Below, piece by piece: positions 11,369-19,966 of a stretch of DNA of 64,000 nucleotides. Every line of letters starts with the position of its first letter. Positions within the stretch are counted from its first letter, which is position 1. Under the pieces are notes generated by a model that saw only the letters and a list, made by a program, of their open reading frames with translations, did no database searches and had not been told where the DNA came from. Origin of the DNA: Candidimonas humi (lineage in GTDB: Bacteria; Pseudomonadota; Gammaproteobacteria; Burkholderiales; Burkholderiaceae_B). The stretch spans positions 496,001 through 560,000 of the forward strand of contig NZ_JAHTBN010000003.1 in the NCBI RefSeq assembly GCF_019166065.1, read 5' to 3'. The position numbers were made by a program, and so were the translations under genes.

Positions 11369-12531
11369 CGCGGCCCTTTCCAGGCGGCGGAGTGTTCGCG
11401 CAGGGCCTGCGTATGCTGGCCCAGTTCGGGCAGATCCAGGTCCACTTGTACCGGCGCGCCGTTGATCCACACCGGATTGCCCACTGTGCGGGTCTGGTGG
11501 CCGCCGGGCAGCGTCAGCGCGAGCGTCAGTTGCAAGTGTTTCGCCTGCGGATCGGCCAGTGCGTCGTCATAGCCGTTGATCAGCGCGCAAGGCACGCCCG
11601 CGGCGCGGAATTCGTCCAGCAGCGGGCCGGTGTCGCGTTGCGCGAATTCGGGGTCGAGCATGTGCTTGATCTCGGCCTGGTGCGCAGCACGCAGCGCATT
11701 CGAGCCGTAGCGCTCTTCGCCGGCCCACTCGGGGTGTCCGACCACCCGGCATACCGAGGCCCACAGCTTGTTGTTGCCCGCGGCAATGGCGAACCATCCG
11801 TCGCGCGCCCGATACGCCTGGTAGGGCGCATTGCGCGGATGCGCCGAGCCCAGCTTGCGCGGATTGCGCCCGGTACCGAAGTATTCGCTGGTTTGCAGCG
11901 CGGCGATCGCCAGCGTAGTGCTGAACATCGGCACGTCGATGTGGCCGCCCGCACCGCCTGCGCGCACCCGCGCCAGCATCGCGGCGATCGAGAATGCGCC
12001 GTACAGGCCGGCGGTGAAGTCCGATACGGGCACGCCGCACTTGACCGGCTCTCCGTCGGGCTCGCCGGTTACGCTCATCACGCCGGCCGCGGCCTGGATA
12101 GTCAGGTCGAAGCCGCCTTCGCCGGCGCGCGGCCCCGTCTGCCCATAGGCTGAAATCGAGCAATACACCAGCTCGGGCTTGCGTTCGCGAAACCAGTCCC
12201 AGCCCAGGCCGAGCCTGTCCATGACGCCGGGGCGGTTGTTTTCCACGAGTACGTCGGCCTCGAGCACCAGACTGCGCGCCAGGTCGCGGTCGGCCTCGTT
12301 CTTCAGGTCGAGGCAGGCCGAGCGCTTGCCGCGGTTCAAGGACGCGAAGTTCTCGCTGTAGCCTTGCTGGATAGGCGGCCATTGCCGCAATCCGTCGCCT
12401 TGCGGCGGCTCGATCTTCAGGACGTCCGCGCCGTAGTCGGCCAGCAGCATGCCGCAAAACGGCCCCGCGGCGATTTGACAGAACTCGACGACTCTTACGC
12501 CGCCAAGCAGCCCTTGCTTGTTTACATCCAT
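11365..12531 (-). CDS. CaiB/BaiF-family CoA-transferase (class III)
   Basis: 388 residues from ATG 12531, with a GGAAG ribosome-binding site; the open frame upstream lacks family similarity. Landmarks are the N-terminal CQIAAGPFCGMLLADYGADV with KIEPP, NRGKRSACLDLKN, VLVENNRPGVMDRLGLG and the segment around the catalytic Asp, PVSDFTAGLYG. Class III enzymes move CoA between carboxylic acids by way of an aspartyl-CoA anhydride. It is translationally coupled to the hydratase-like gene downstream and is followed upstream by the lyase and cupin genes of the same strand. Confidence 0.9.
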   Translation of the reverse strand: MDVNKQGLLGGVRVVEFCQIAAGPFCGMLLADYGADVLKIEPPQGDGLRQWPPIQQGYSENFASLNRGKRSACLDLKNEADRDLARSLVLEADVLVENNRPGVMDRLGLGWDWFRERKPELVYCSISAYGQTGPRAGEGGFDLTIQAAAGVMSVTGEPDGEPVKCGVPVSDFTAGLYGAFSIAAMLARVRAGGAGGHIDVPMFSTTLAIAALQTSEYFGTGRNPRKLGSAHPRNAPYQAYRARDGWFAIAAGNNKLWASVCRVVGHPEWAGEERYGSNALRAAHQAEIKHMLDPEFAQRDTGPLLDEFRAAGVPCALINGYDDALADPQAKHLQLTLALTLPGGHQTRTVGNPVWINGAPVQVDLDLPELGQHTQALREHSAAWKGPR

Positions 12532-12658
12532 GGATAGCTTCCGTGCTGATTCGGGTGGCAAGCCGGACCGCAGGCCAAGCTTGCCGAAGATAAAGTCTGG
12601 GGGCTGCCAGCCGTTGCGGGCCGACCCGCACACACGGCAGCCCGGCGGGGGCAGCCTG

Positions 12659-14032
12659 CTACGCGGCTGCGGCCGCACCGGCCGGCGATGTGCCCGCGGC
12701 GACCACGCGATCCACGAACACGCCTGCCTGGCCGGTATAGGCGTGCGGATCGAGCATGGCGTCGATGTCGGCTTCGGTGATGCGGCCTTGCACTTGGGCG
12801 TCGTTCAGCAGCGCGTCCTTGAGCGTGCCGCCACGCTCGAATACGTCCATGCAGATGCGATACACGATTTCATGCGCTTCCTGGCGGCCCATGGTGTCGC
12901 TGAGCTTCATCATCACCGCCTCGGACAACAGCAGGCCGTTTTGCACGTACAGGTTCTTTTCCATATTGTTCGCGCGCACGCTGAGATTGCCGGTGACAAA
13001 GGCCATCTTCTTGGCGGCGGCGTCGGTGACGCAGCACAGCCTGGAGATGAATTCGCGCTCGGTCTGCAGCACCATCTTGTCGCGCTCGTGTTCGGTGACA
13101 ATGGCTTCGATGGCCAGCGGCACGGTGGATCGCGCGATGCGCGCCAGAGCCACTACGGTTTCGCAGGCGGGGGGATTGCGCTTGTGCGGCATGGTGCTGC
13201 TGCCGACCTTGCCGGGCGCGAAAGGTTCTTCCAGTTCGCCGATTTCGGTTTTTTGCAGGCTGTAGACCTCATGGGCGATCTTGCCCAGCGTGCCGGCGCA
13301 AATGGCCAGGACGCTGGCCAGTTCGGCGATGCCGTCGCGTGACACGTGCCAGGTGATGACCGGGCAGCCCAGGCCCAGTTCTTTGAATAGTGCTTCTTGC
13401 ACGGCAACGCCCTGGTCTCCCAGCGCGGCCAGGGTGCCGACCGCCCCGGAAAACTGGCCTACCAGCACACGCTGGCGCATCTGCGACAGCCGCTCCAGGT
13501 TGCGGCGTATCTCTTCGGCCCAGGTGGCCGCCTTGAAGCCGAAAGTGATGGGCAGCGCCTGTTGGCCGTGGCTGCGGCCGACCATGATGAGGTCGCGGTG
13601 TTGCGCCGCCAGCGCCACGGTATTGCGGTGCACGGTGCGCAGCGCCACTTCGATTTCGTCCAGGGCATCGCGTACCTGCAATACCGTGCCCGTATCCATG
13701 ATGTCCTGCGTGGTTGCGCCCCAATGTATGTATTCGCCGGCATCGCCTGCACACAATTGCTTCATCGCCCGCAACAAGGGCACGATGGGATGGGCGGTGC
13801 GATCCATTTCGGCCTTGAGCGCAGCCAGGTCTATCAGTTCGGCCTTGGCCTTGCTCTGGATTTCTTCTGCGGCAGCCTGCGGGATGATGCCCATTCTTCC
13901 TTGGACTTTGGCCAGTGCCGCCTCGACGTCCAGCCAGCGCTGCACGGTTGTCCGGTCGCTGAATATATTGCGCGTGGCCTCGGTGCTGAACTGGTCGCGA
14001 AAAAGTTCGCTGTCTATTACATAAGCGCTCAT
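12659..14032 (-). CDS. Fumarase/aspartase-superfamily lyase (PcaB/PurB-like)
   Basis: 457 residues. The superfamily signature is GSSTMPHKRNP (about residues 285-295), with further conserved blocks HWGATTQDIMDT and VGRSHGQQALPITFGFK. The sequence is nearest to 3-carboxy-cis,cis-muconate cycloisomerase and adenylosuccinate lyase relatives, but the catabolic context argues against a purine role. A second, divergent paralogue lies 2 kb away on the other strand (16072-17427), on the far side of a Bug gene. The substrate is probably a dicarboxylate or aminated dicarboxylate; this is inference. Confidence 0.85.
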   Translation of the reverse strand: MSAYVIDSELFRDQFSTEATRNIFSDRTTVQRWLDVEAALAKVQGRMGIIPQAAAEEIQSKAKAELIDLAALKAEMDRTAHPIVPLLRAMKQLCAGDAGEYIHWGATTQDIMDTGTVLQVRDALDEIEVALRTVHRNTVALAAQHRDLIMVGRSHGQQALPITFGFKAATWAEEIRRNLERLSQMRQRVLVGQFSGAVGTLAALGDQGVAVQEALFKELGLGCPVITWHVSRDGIAELASVLAICAGTLGKIAHEVYSLQKTEIGELEEPFAPGKVGSSTMPHKRNPPACETVVALARIARSTVPLAIEAIVTEHERDKMVLQTEREFISRLCCVTDAAAKKMAFVTGNLSVRANNMEKNLYVQNGLLLSEAVMMKLSDTMGRQEAHEIVYRICMDVFERGGTLKDALLNDAQVQGRITEADIDAMLDPHAYTGQAGVFVDRVVAAGTSPAGAAAAA

Positions 14033-14063
14033 GAATGTTCCTTGTTGCGGGGCAGTATGGGGC

Positions 14064-14633
14064 TCAGGCCCAGAAATTGGGCAGCACGCCGGACGAAAAG
14101 CCGGACACGAATTCTTTGGCGGCGCCGCTGGCCGGGTCGAATGTGTGCCGCCGCACCTTGCCTATGTTCGCGCCATAGACATGGATGCTGATGGAAACCT
14201 GGTCCTGGAGGGCGTTGTTGACCACATGGATGTCGCCGTCTTCGGGCAGCAGCGTTTCCACCTGGCCGGGAAGCAGCGTGGCGCTGGCGCCTGCGCGCAA
14301 GGCCTGGCCGCTTTTGGCATAGCGGGTCGAGGTCTCGGAACCCCGCAGCATGCCCACCAGGCCCCATACCATGTGGTCATGCACCGGCGTGAGCTGCCCG
14401 GGTCCCCAGACGAAGCTCACGACACAGAAACGTTCTTGCGGGTCGCAGTGCAACAGGTATTGCTGATAGTACTGGGGGTGCGGTTGCGCGAAAGCGTCCG
14501 GCAGCCAGTCATCGTTGGCGATGAGCCGTTCCAGCAGCGGTTTCGTTGCATTCATTCGGGCTCGATCGCCGGACACCGTGTCCATGACACGAGTGGCTTC
14601 TTGCACGAATTCCTTGAGTCTTGCGAGGGACAT
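14064..14633 (-). CDS. Thiol dioxygenase-like cupin (cysteine / 3-mercaptopropionate dioxygenase family)
   Basis: 189 residues from ATG 14633, preceded by GGAGT. The cupin metal motif is visible as PVHDHMVWGLVGML, with a later His in GDIHVVNNALQD. The remainder fits the cysteine-dioxygenase family, which uses Fe(II) bound by three His to oxidise small thiols to sulfinates. The neighbouring CoA-transferase, lyase and binding-protein genes suggest catabolism of a sulfur-containing organic acid, for example a mercapto-acid; the substrate is not determinable here. A palindrome lies 86 bp upstream of the start (14719-14735). Confidence 0.85.
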   Translation of the reverse strand: MSLARLKEFVQEATRVMDTVSGDRARMNATKPLLERLIANDDWLPDAFAQPHPQYYQQYLLHCDPQERFCVVSFVWGPGQLTPVHDHMVWGLVGMLRGSETSTRYAKSGQALRAGASATLLPGQVETLLPEDGDIHVVNNALQDQVSISIHVYGANIGKVRRHTFDPASGAAKEFVSGFSSGVLPNFWA

Positions 14634-14718
14634 CTCTACTCCGAGTGCGGGGCCGGCCCCGAAGGCGCCGCGACGCGGCGCTTGCCTGTACTGTTGGCCG
14701 ACTATGTTGGCTTTTATT

Positions 14719-14735
14719 GTTCTAATATATAGAAC
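14719..14735. promoter_or_regulatory. Palindromic operator candidate GTTCTA-N5-TAGAAC
   Basis: A perfect 6-bp inverted repeat with a 5-bp AT spacer, in the divergent intergenic region between the thiol-dioxygenase gene and the Bug gene. A second, imperfect copy with the same geometry lies at 14858-14874, on the Bug side. Two matching sites in one divergent promoter region point to a single dimeric regulator; the nearby IclR protein is the obvious candidate. Confidence 0.5.
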
Positions 14736-14808
14736 ATTGTGTTGCAATATGGGATTGGCGAATCATAGGGCTGCCTCGCCGATGTTGTCAAGAATGCGAT
14801 TTTCATGG

Positions 14809-14837
14809 TTGACACGCATCGTCGGTTCATCTATGTT
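14809..14837 (+). promoter_or_regulatory. Promoter of the Bug/lyase transcript
   Basis: TTGACA (14809-14814) and TATGTT (14832-14837) are separated by 17 bp, a strong sigma-70 arrangement. The predicted start near 14844 places the operator-like site 14858-14874 just downstream, a position suited to repression. Confidence 0.55.
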
Positions 14838-14857
14838 ATTTCATAATTCAGATTCGC

Positions 14858-14874
14858 GTTCTAAATTGTAAAAC
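14858..14874. promoter_or_regulatory. Second operator candidate GTTCTA-N5-TAAAAC
   Basis: Same geometry as the palindrome at 14719-14735 with one mismatch in the right arm (TAAAAC for TAGAAC). It lies between the predicted promoter and the Bug gene start at 14974. Confidence 0.4.
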
Positions 14875-14973
14875 ACTTGCCGGTGACACGGCACCGCATC
14901 TGGATTCGGCAATCCGCCCGGGCTGCGTAGCTGACCCGCCGTCGGGGCCATACCAACGCGAAGGAGACATCGC

Positions 14974-15948
14974 ATGTCGAGGCTTACTACTGCGGCAGCC
15001 GGCTTGGCCCTGCTGCTTTCCTTGTCGGGTTCATACGCGGCCGCGGCCGACGCCTATCCCGATCATCCGATCAAATTGGTGGTGGGCTATACGCCGGGCG
15101 GCGGGGCCGACATCATGGCACGCCTGATACAGCAGCAACTTTCCGAGGCGTTCAAACAGTCGGTGATCGTGGAAAATCGGCCCGGCGCCGGACAGAATAT
15201 TGCCTCCTCGTATGTAGCCCACTCCAAGCCCGACGGCTATACGCTGCTGGTGAGCTCTTCGGCGCTGGCCGTCAATACCAGCCTTTATCGCAAGCTCGAC
15301 TACGATCCGGTCAAGGATTTCGCGCCCATTGCCGTGTTCGCGGAAAGCCCCAACTTGCTGGTGGTGCGCAAGGCCTTGCCGGTGAACTCGGTCAAGGAAC
15401 TCATCGCCTACGCCAAGAGCCGGCCCGGCGCCTTGAATTTTTCGTCATCTGGCAGCGGCAGCACGCAACACCTGTCGGGCGAGCTGTTCAAGCTCAAGAC
15501 CGGCATCAACGCGATGCATATCCCCTACAAGGGAACCATGCCCTCGATCACCGCGGTGCTTAGCGGCGAGGTCGATTTTTCCTTCATGAACATCCCTAGC
15601 GCCAAGACCTATATTCTCAATCATCAACTCAAGGGCCTGGCCATTACCGCGGCGAAGCGTTCGCCGGTCGTGCCCGAAATCCCCACGATGGAAGAGGCGG
15701 GTGTCAAGGGCATGGACGTGGCGGCCTGGTATGGCGTGCTGGGTCCTGCAGGAATGCCCAAGGCGGTGGTGCAGAAGCTCAATGCGGCCATAGACAAGGC
15801 CGTGGCCAGCGGCGCCTTCAGGAAAAAACTCGAAGACCTCGGCACCACGCCGCTGGACGAGTCGCCTGCATACTTCAAGCATTTCTTGTCCGAAGACATA
15901 GCCCGTTGGCGGGATGTCATTCACGCGGCCCATATACACCAGCAATGA
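14974..15948 (+). CDS. Bug/TctC-family periplasmic solute-binding protein
   Basis: 324 residues with an N-terminal signal peptide (LALLLSLSGSYAAAADA) and family blocks YPDHPIKLVVGYTPGG, VENRPGAGQNIASSYVA, DGYTLLVSSSA and YDPVKDFAPI. Bug proteins bind carboxylates or related polar compounds for tripartite transporters or for sensing, and are heavily amplified in Bordetella and relatives. The start follows a GGAGA site. It is divergent from the thiol-dioxygenase gene and is followed 123 nt later by a lyase paralogue. No membrane partners of a tripartite transporter are encoded nearby. Confidence 0.93.
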   Translation: MSRLTTAAAGLALLLSLSGSYAAAADAYPDHPIKLVVGYTPGGGADIMARLIQQQLSEAFKQSVIVENRPGAGQNIASSYVAHSKPDGYTLLVSSSALAVNTSLYRKLDYDPVKDFAPIAVFAESPNLLVVRKALPVNSVKELIAYAKSRPGALNFSSSGSGSTQHLSGELFKLKTGINAMHIPYKGTMPSITAVLSGEVDFSFMNIPSAKTYILNHQLKGLAITAAKRSPVVPEIPTMEEAGVKGMDVAAWYGVLGPAGMPKAVVQKLNAAIDKAVASGAFRKKLEDLGTTPLDESPAYFKHFLSEDIARWRDVIHAAHIHQQ

Positions 15949-16071
15949 CGCGCGCAGCCTGTAGCGGCGGCCTTTGCGCCGGCCGCTGCCGGCAACGCGC
16001 TTCGGGAAATGTCCGGCGGCTGCGCCGGTGTATGGCTGCAGGAAGCCAGCAGAGTAAAACAGGAATCCGCC

Positions 16072-17427
16072 ATGTCCGTCTTTACCTCCAAGGTAGTGGG
16101 AAGGCTGTTCGGCACTGACGAGATGCGCGCCGTATTCTCCGACGAGCGCCGCATAGCCGCATACTTGCAGATCGAGCTTGCGTTGGCCAAAGTAGAGGCG
16201 CAGCTGGGCATCATCCCCGAGCAGGCCTATGCCGATATCGCCGCAGGCGCCCGGGCCTTCTCGGTGGACTGGGACAGGCTGGGCCGCGACGTCGAGGCGG
16301 TGGGCTACCCGGTGCTGCCGTTCTTGACGCAATTGTCGGAAGCTTGCGGCGCTTCAGGAGAATACCTGCATTGGGGTTCGACGACGCGCGACATTACCGA
16401 CACGGCGCTGGCGCTGCAGTTGCGCGAAGCTCTTGCACTGATCGCCGCCGAGCTGGGCCGCATCGAAGCCGCCTTGTTGCGGCTGGCCGAACGCCATCGC
16501 GACACGGTGACCATAGGCCGCACTCACGGCATGCATGCGCTGCCCACGACTTTCGGGTTTCGCGCCGCTATCTGGTTGTCGGAGGCCGCGCGGCAGCGCG
16601 ACCGGCTTGCCCGCCTGCGCGAGCAGCCTCCCGTAGGCCAGTTCGGGGGCGCGGTGGGCACGCTGGCGGCGCTGGGCGAGCGCGGCCTCGATGTACAGCA
16701 GGCCCTCATGGCCGAACTCGGCCTGCGGGCGCCGGAAATTTCCTGGTACGCGTCCCGCGACCGAATTGCCGAGATCGTTTTTACAGTGGCCTCGATTGCC
16801 GGCACCGCCGCCAGCATAGGCAAGACGCTGGTCGTCATGACCCGCAACGAGGTCGGCGAAGCCCGGGAGCCCGCCGGGGCCGCGCGCGGCACCAGTTCCG
16901 CCATGCCGCATAAACACAATACGGTCGGGTCGGAACTGGTCATCATGCATGGCCACATGGCCGCGCAGCAGGTGGCGCCCGCGCTGGATGCGATGGTGCA
17001 GGATTACGATCGCGATTGGCAGGGGCACTTCGAAAGCATCGCCGTGCCGCAGGTTTTTCTGCACGCGCATGCGGCGCTCAAGCAAATGGCGACAATACTA
17101 GAAGGACTGCAAGTGTTTCCCGAGAGGATGCGGGCGAACATCGACGTCACGCGCGGGCAGGTCATGGCCGAAAGCGTCATGATGGCGCTTGCGCCCGCAT
17201 TGGGGCGCAAACACGCGCATCGCGTGGTGTCGGCCCTGTGCAACGAGGCCCTCGAGCGGGACGACGACCTGCGCGCCGTTCTGGCCCGCAGCCCCGAGAT
17301 CATGCAAGCCCTGAGCCCCGCGGAGCTCGACAGGGCGCTGGACCCCGCCAACTATGTCGGCATGGCCTCCACGGTGGTCGACAATGTGGTTCGCGGTGTG
17401 CGCGCAGCCGCGCGGGGCTCTATATAA
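16072..17427 (+). CDS. Fumarase/aspartase-superfamily lyase (PcaB/PurB-like), second copy
   Basis: 451 residues from ATG 16072 (AGGA upstream); a longer open frame to 16009 is not family-like. Signature GTSSAMPHKHNTVGSE, plus HWGSTTRDITDTALAL and IGRTHGMHALPTTFGFR. It is a paralogue of the protein encoded at 12659-14032 but clearly diverged, so the two probably act on different substrates or as successive steps rather than being redundant. It is co-directional with the Bug gene upstream and the IclR gene downstream. Confidence 0.87.
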   Translation: MSVFTSKVVGRLFGTDEMRAVFSDERRIAAYLQIELALAKVEAQLGIIPEQAYADIAAGARAFSVDWDRLGRDVEAVGYPVLPFLTQLSEACGASGEYLHWGSTTRDITDTALALQLREALALIAAELGRIEAALLRLAERHRDTVTIGRTHGMHALPTTFGFRAAIWLSEAARQRDRLARLREQPPVGQFGGAVGTLAALGERGLDVQQALMAELGLRAPEISWYASRDRIAEIVFTVASIAGTAASIGKTLVVMTRNEVGEAREPAGAARGTSSAMPHKHNTVGSELVIMHGHMAAQQVAPALDAMVQDYDRDWQGHFESIAVPQVFLHAHAALKQMATILEGLQVFPERMRANIDVTRGQVMAESVMMALAPALGRKHAHRVVSALCNEALERDDDLRAVLARSPEIMQALSPAELDRALDPANYVGMASTVVDNVVRGVRAAARGSI

Positions 17428-17547
17428 GACAGGCCCCGATTCGGGGCACGGGCCCATGGCAAGCCGCCGACGCGGCTCGGCCTGGAATGAGGTGTCGGGC
17501 TGTAGAATACGTCACGCCGCGGCATGCCGTCGCGGGCACGATCGCTT

Positions 17548-18297
17548 ATGGACAAGACTTTTCTCAAAGGCCTGACCCTGCTGGAAGCCCTGGCGCGCAG
17601 CGGCAAGGCCTGCGGCGTCACCGAACTGGCCACCACGCTGCAACTGACCAAGAGCAATGTGCACCGCCTGCTGCAGGGCCTGGTGCATCAGGGCTTTGCG
17701 CGCAAGAATGCCGAAACCGGCCGCTACGAGCTGACCATGAAGCTTTGGGAATTGGGCTCGTACGTGTTGGGCCAGCTCGACGTGCGCCAGGTGGCGCAGC
17801 CCTTCCTGGAATCCCTGGCCGCCGAGACTTCGGAGACTGTGCATCTGTCGGTGCTGGACGGTGCCGAGGTCCTGTACATAGCCAAGATTGACAGCCCGCA
17901 GCCGGTGCGCGCGTATTCCACAGTGGGCGGCCGTGCGCCCGCGCAGTGCGTGGCCACCGGCAAGGCGCAACTGGCCTGGGCGCAGGACGAAGCCGTGGCC
18001 CGCATCGAGCAGGCCTTGCATGCCTACACGCCTTACAGCATTGTTTCTGCCGCCGAACTCGACGCCGAACTGGCGCGCATCCGCAGCCAGGGCTATGCCG
18101 TCAATCGCGGCGAATGGCGCGAACAGGTCTGCGGGGTGGCCGCGCCCATCCGCGACGCCACGGGGGCGGTCATCGCCGCCATTGGTATTTCGGGGCCGGC
18201 CGAAAGACTCAAGCCGCGCCAGATGAAGGATATAGGCCCGTCGATCGTGCGCGTGGCGCAGCAGATCTCGCGCTTGCTGGGGTATGTGGCGGAATAG
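17548..18297 (+). CDS. IclR-family transcriptional regulator
   Basis: 249 residues from ATG 17548 (MDKTFLKGLTLLEALA); an in-frame ATG at 17524 would add eight residues. The N-terminal winged helix-turn-helix (GVTELATTLQLTKSNVHRLL) is followed by an effector domain ending GVAAPIRDATGAVIAAIGIS and PAERL. Such proteins control aromatic and organic-acid catabolic operons. Its position at the end of the cluster makes it the likely regulator of the divergent promoter at 14634-14973. Confidence 0.92.
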   Translation: MDKTFLKGLTLLEALARSGKACGVTELATTLQLTKSNVHRLLQGLVHQGFARKNAETGRYELTMKLWELGSYVLGQLDVRQVAQPFLESLAAETSETVHLSVLDGAEVLYIAKIDSPQPVRAYSTVGGRAPAQCVATGKAQLAWAQDEAVARIEQALHAYTPYSIVSAAELDAELARIRSQGYAVNRGEWREQVCGVAAPIRDATGAVIAAIGISGPAERLKPRQMKDIGPSIVRVAQQISRLLGYVAE

Positions 18298-18389
18298 GGC
18301 GGATTCGATACCCGCCGCGGCCTTTGCCGGAGACGGATGCCGAGGATTGCTGCTTGCCCGTGATGGAGGCTTGCAGGCGGCTCGCGCTG

Positions 18390-18605
18390 CTACAGGTCCG
18401 ACGCAGGGTCTTGCAGTTTTTTGACTTCGGCGCGCAGGGCCTGGACTTCCTTGATCAGACCGCTGACGAGCGCAAATCGCTCTACGTGCAGCAGCACGGC
18501 GGCATTGGTGTCTATGCCGTGCCGGCGCAGTTCTATCAGCCAGTCTTCTTGAGCCTTGCCGATGCGCTGAAATTGTCGCTGCAGCTCAATTTCCAGATCG
18601 TTCAT
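18390..18605 (-). CDS. Small orphan protein A (HGxDTNA motif)
   Basis: 71 residues from an ATG with AGGA seven bases upstream. Charged, probably helical or coiled-coil, with a central motif RRHGIDTNAAVLLHVERFAL followed by VQALRAEVKKL. No family recognised. It is a clear paralogue of the protein encoded at 18943-19206, with about half of aligned residues identical over roughly 60 positions. A 13-bp tandem repeat lies 30 bp upstream of its start. Conserved sequence and good ribosome-binding sites in both copies argue that they are real genes. Confidence 0.65.
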   Translation of the reverse strand: MNDLEIELQRQFQRIGKAQEDWLIELRRHGIDTNAAVLLHVERFALVSGLIKEVQALRAEVKKLQDPASDL

Positions 18606-18634
18606 TGGAGATCCTGCCCGTGTGGAGCGTATAT

Positions 18635-18660
18635 ATGTATAGCCTAGATGTATAGCCTAG
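18635..18660. repeat. Two tandem copies of a 13-bp unit
   Basis: ATGTATAGCCTAG occurs twice back to back (18635-18647, 18648-18660). It sits just upstream of the small orphan gene on the minus strand, where an operator would be expected. The 280 bp beyond it (18661-18942) show no gene. Confidence 0.6.
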
Positions 18661-18942
18661 CCGGAAACCTATGTGGCAGTATGTAACTTAACACTAATTG
18701 ATAATTATTGCAGTTTTTGTTCAATAAGCAACGATTCCATTGCTGCTGTTTTAGATTTTTCGTTATAGATGCAGTGGGAAACCGAGATTCAGAGCGGTGC
18801 CCGAAGAGAAGGCGGAATCGTGTGGCACGCGGATCGCCGAATCCCGATTATGAGGCATAGCCTGGCAGGGCTGGCACGGCGGCCTCTGGGCTAGGGAGCT
18901 CGTCACCGTGCGGCGAACGCCGACGGTATGACGGCGCGCTTG

Positions 18943-19206
18943 TTACCTGGCGAGAACCGCCGTATGCTGGTGGGGCGCCCGGCTTGTTTCGGGTTTGATG
19001 CCGTTCATGTTTGACTGGCTGAGCGCCTCGATTTCGGCGCGTAAACAGCCGATCTGTTCCAGCAACAGGCCCGTCAAAGCGAAACGCTCGATTTGCAGCA
19101 CGACAAACGCATTGGTGTCCATGCCGTGCGCTTGCATTTCATCCATGCATTGCTGGTAGGCGGCATTGATTCGATGCAATTGCTTCTGGATTTTCAGATT
19201 GCCCAT
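18943..19206 (-). CDS. Small orphan protein B (HGxDTNA motif)
   Basis: 87 residues from ATG 19206, with GGAG six bases upstream; a TTG at 19218 is the alternative. The core QAHGMDTNAFVVLQIERFAL ... CLRAEIEAL aligns with orphan protein A, and a 25-residue divergent tail follows (NGIKPETSRAPHQH). No family recognised, no membrane segment, no signal peptide. The two genes are same-strand neighbours separated by about 340 bp, so they are probably a duplicated pair with separate promoters. Confidence 0.65.
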   Translation of the reverse strand: MGNLKIQKQLHRINAAYQQCMDEMQAHGMDTNAFVVLQIERFALTGLLLEQIGCLRAEIEALSQSNMNGIKPETSRAPHQHTAVLAR

Positions 19207-19697
19207 GTCGCGCTCCAATTCCTGTCCTTTGGTCTGCTGGGAAGGCTCTACGGCTTCGCAAGAAACATTCTACTCAGATTTGCTCAGTTTGCATTCAATT
19301 TATATCCGAAAAACGGGCGCTTGAGCTTGCCCGGGGCAGAGTCTTCGCATATTTATTTTTTCTGCCGGGGGCTCTTGCACGCATTCCGCCCAGGAAGAAT
19401 GCCCGCGCAAGCGCGGACGCGCTCGGCGTCGTACCGGCCGACGTCCGTGGCTTGGACACTACGGCCATAGGCAGGCAGCGCGGGCGGCATTTGCGGCGCC
19501 CGGGCGGCACAGGAGGCCTGGGCTCAAACCGGGCCGATCCGCCTGCCTGAGAGTGGCCCAAGGGGGCCGGCAGCAGGAATTTTTTTCCTTGCTATAATGG
19601 CGGACTCTTTTTATCGGCCCGACGCTTCGGCGCAGCGCCTGCGCAGCCATGGCTGGCGCACGTTGCACCATTTCGAGGCGGCCTCCGCAATACCCAA
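19207..19697. other. Non-coding stretch with the promoter of tRNA-Ser
   Basis: No supported gene. A perfect TATAAT lies at 19593-19598, about 100 bp before the tRNA, and is the best promoter candidate for it. The -35 region is not clear. Confidence 0.5.
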
Positions 19698-19788
19698 GGA
19701 CAGGTGGCAGAGTGGTCGAATGCGCCGGACTCGAAATCCGGTATACGGTTCTCCCGTATCGTGAGTTCGAATCTCACCCTGTCCGCCA
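19698..19788 (+). tRNA. tRNA-Ser(CGA)
   Basis: A 91-nt gene including an encoded CCA. Acceptor GGACAGG pairs with CCTGTCC. The anticodon stem GCCGGA/TCCGG encloses loop CTCGAAA, anticodon CGA. A long serine-type variable arm (TATACGGTTCTCCCGTATC) and T arm GAGTTCGAATCTC follow. An intrinsic terminator comes directly after it. Confidence 0.97.
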
Positions 19789-19798
19789 ATCTCTGAGG

Positions 19799-19832
19799 AA
19801 ACCCGCATGGTCATTGGCTTTGCGGGTTTTTT
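19799..19832 (+). terminator. Intrinsic terminator of tRNA-Ser(CGA)
   Basis: AAACCCGCA and TGCGGGTTT form a 9-bp stem around a 13-nt loop, followed by a run of T. Confidence 0.85.
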
Positions 19833-19966
19833 CTTGTGACAGTCAAGAGCAGAAGTGAAGACCACCAAACCATAGCCTGAGCCTCGCCGCGGCAGGTGCT
19901 GGCGCTTAGTGTGATGGATCCGTTCAATTACCGGCCCGGCACCGGCTGGGTGCGGGTGAGCTGAAG

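Noticed and set aside
19592-19868. Minus-strand frames over tRNA-Ser(CGA)
   Set aside because: They read through the tRNA and its terminator in antisense.
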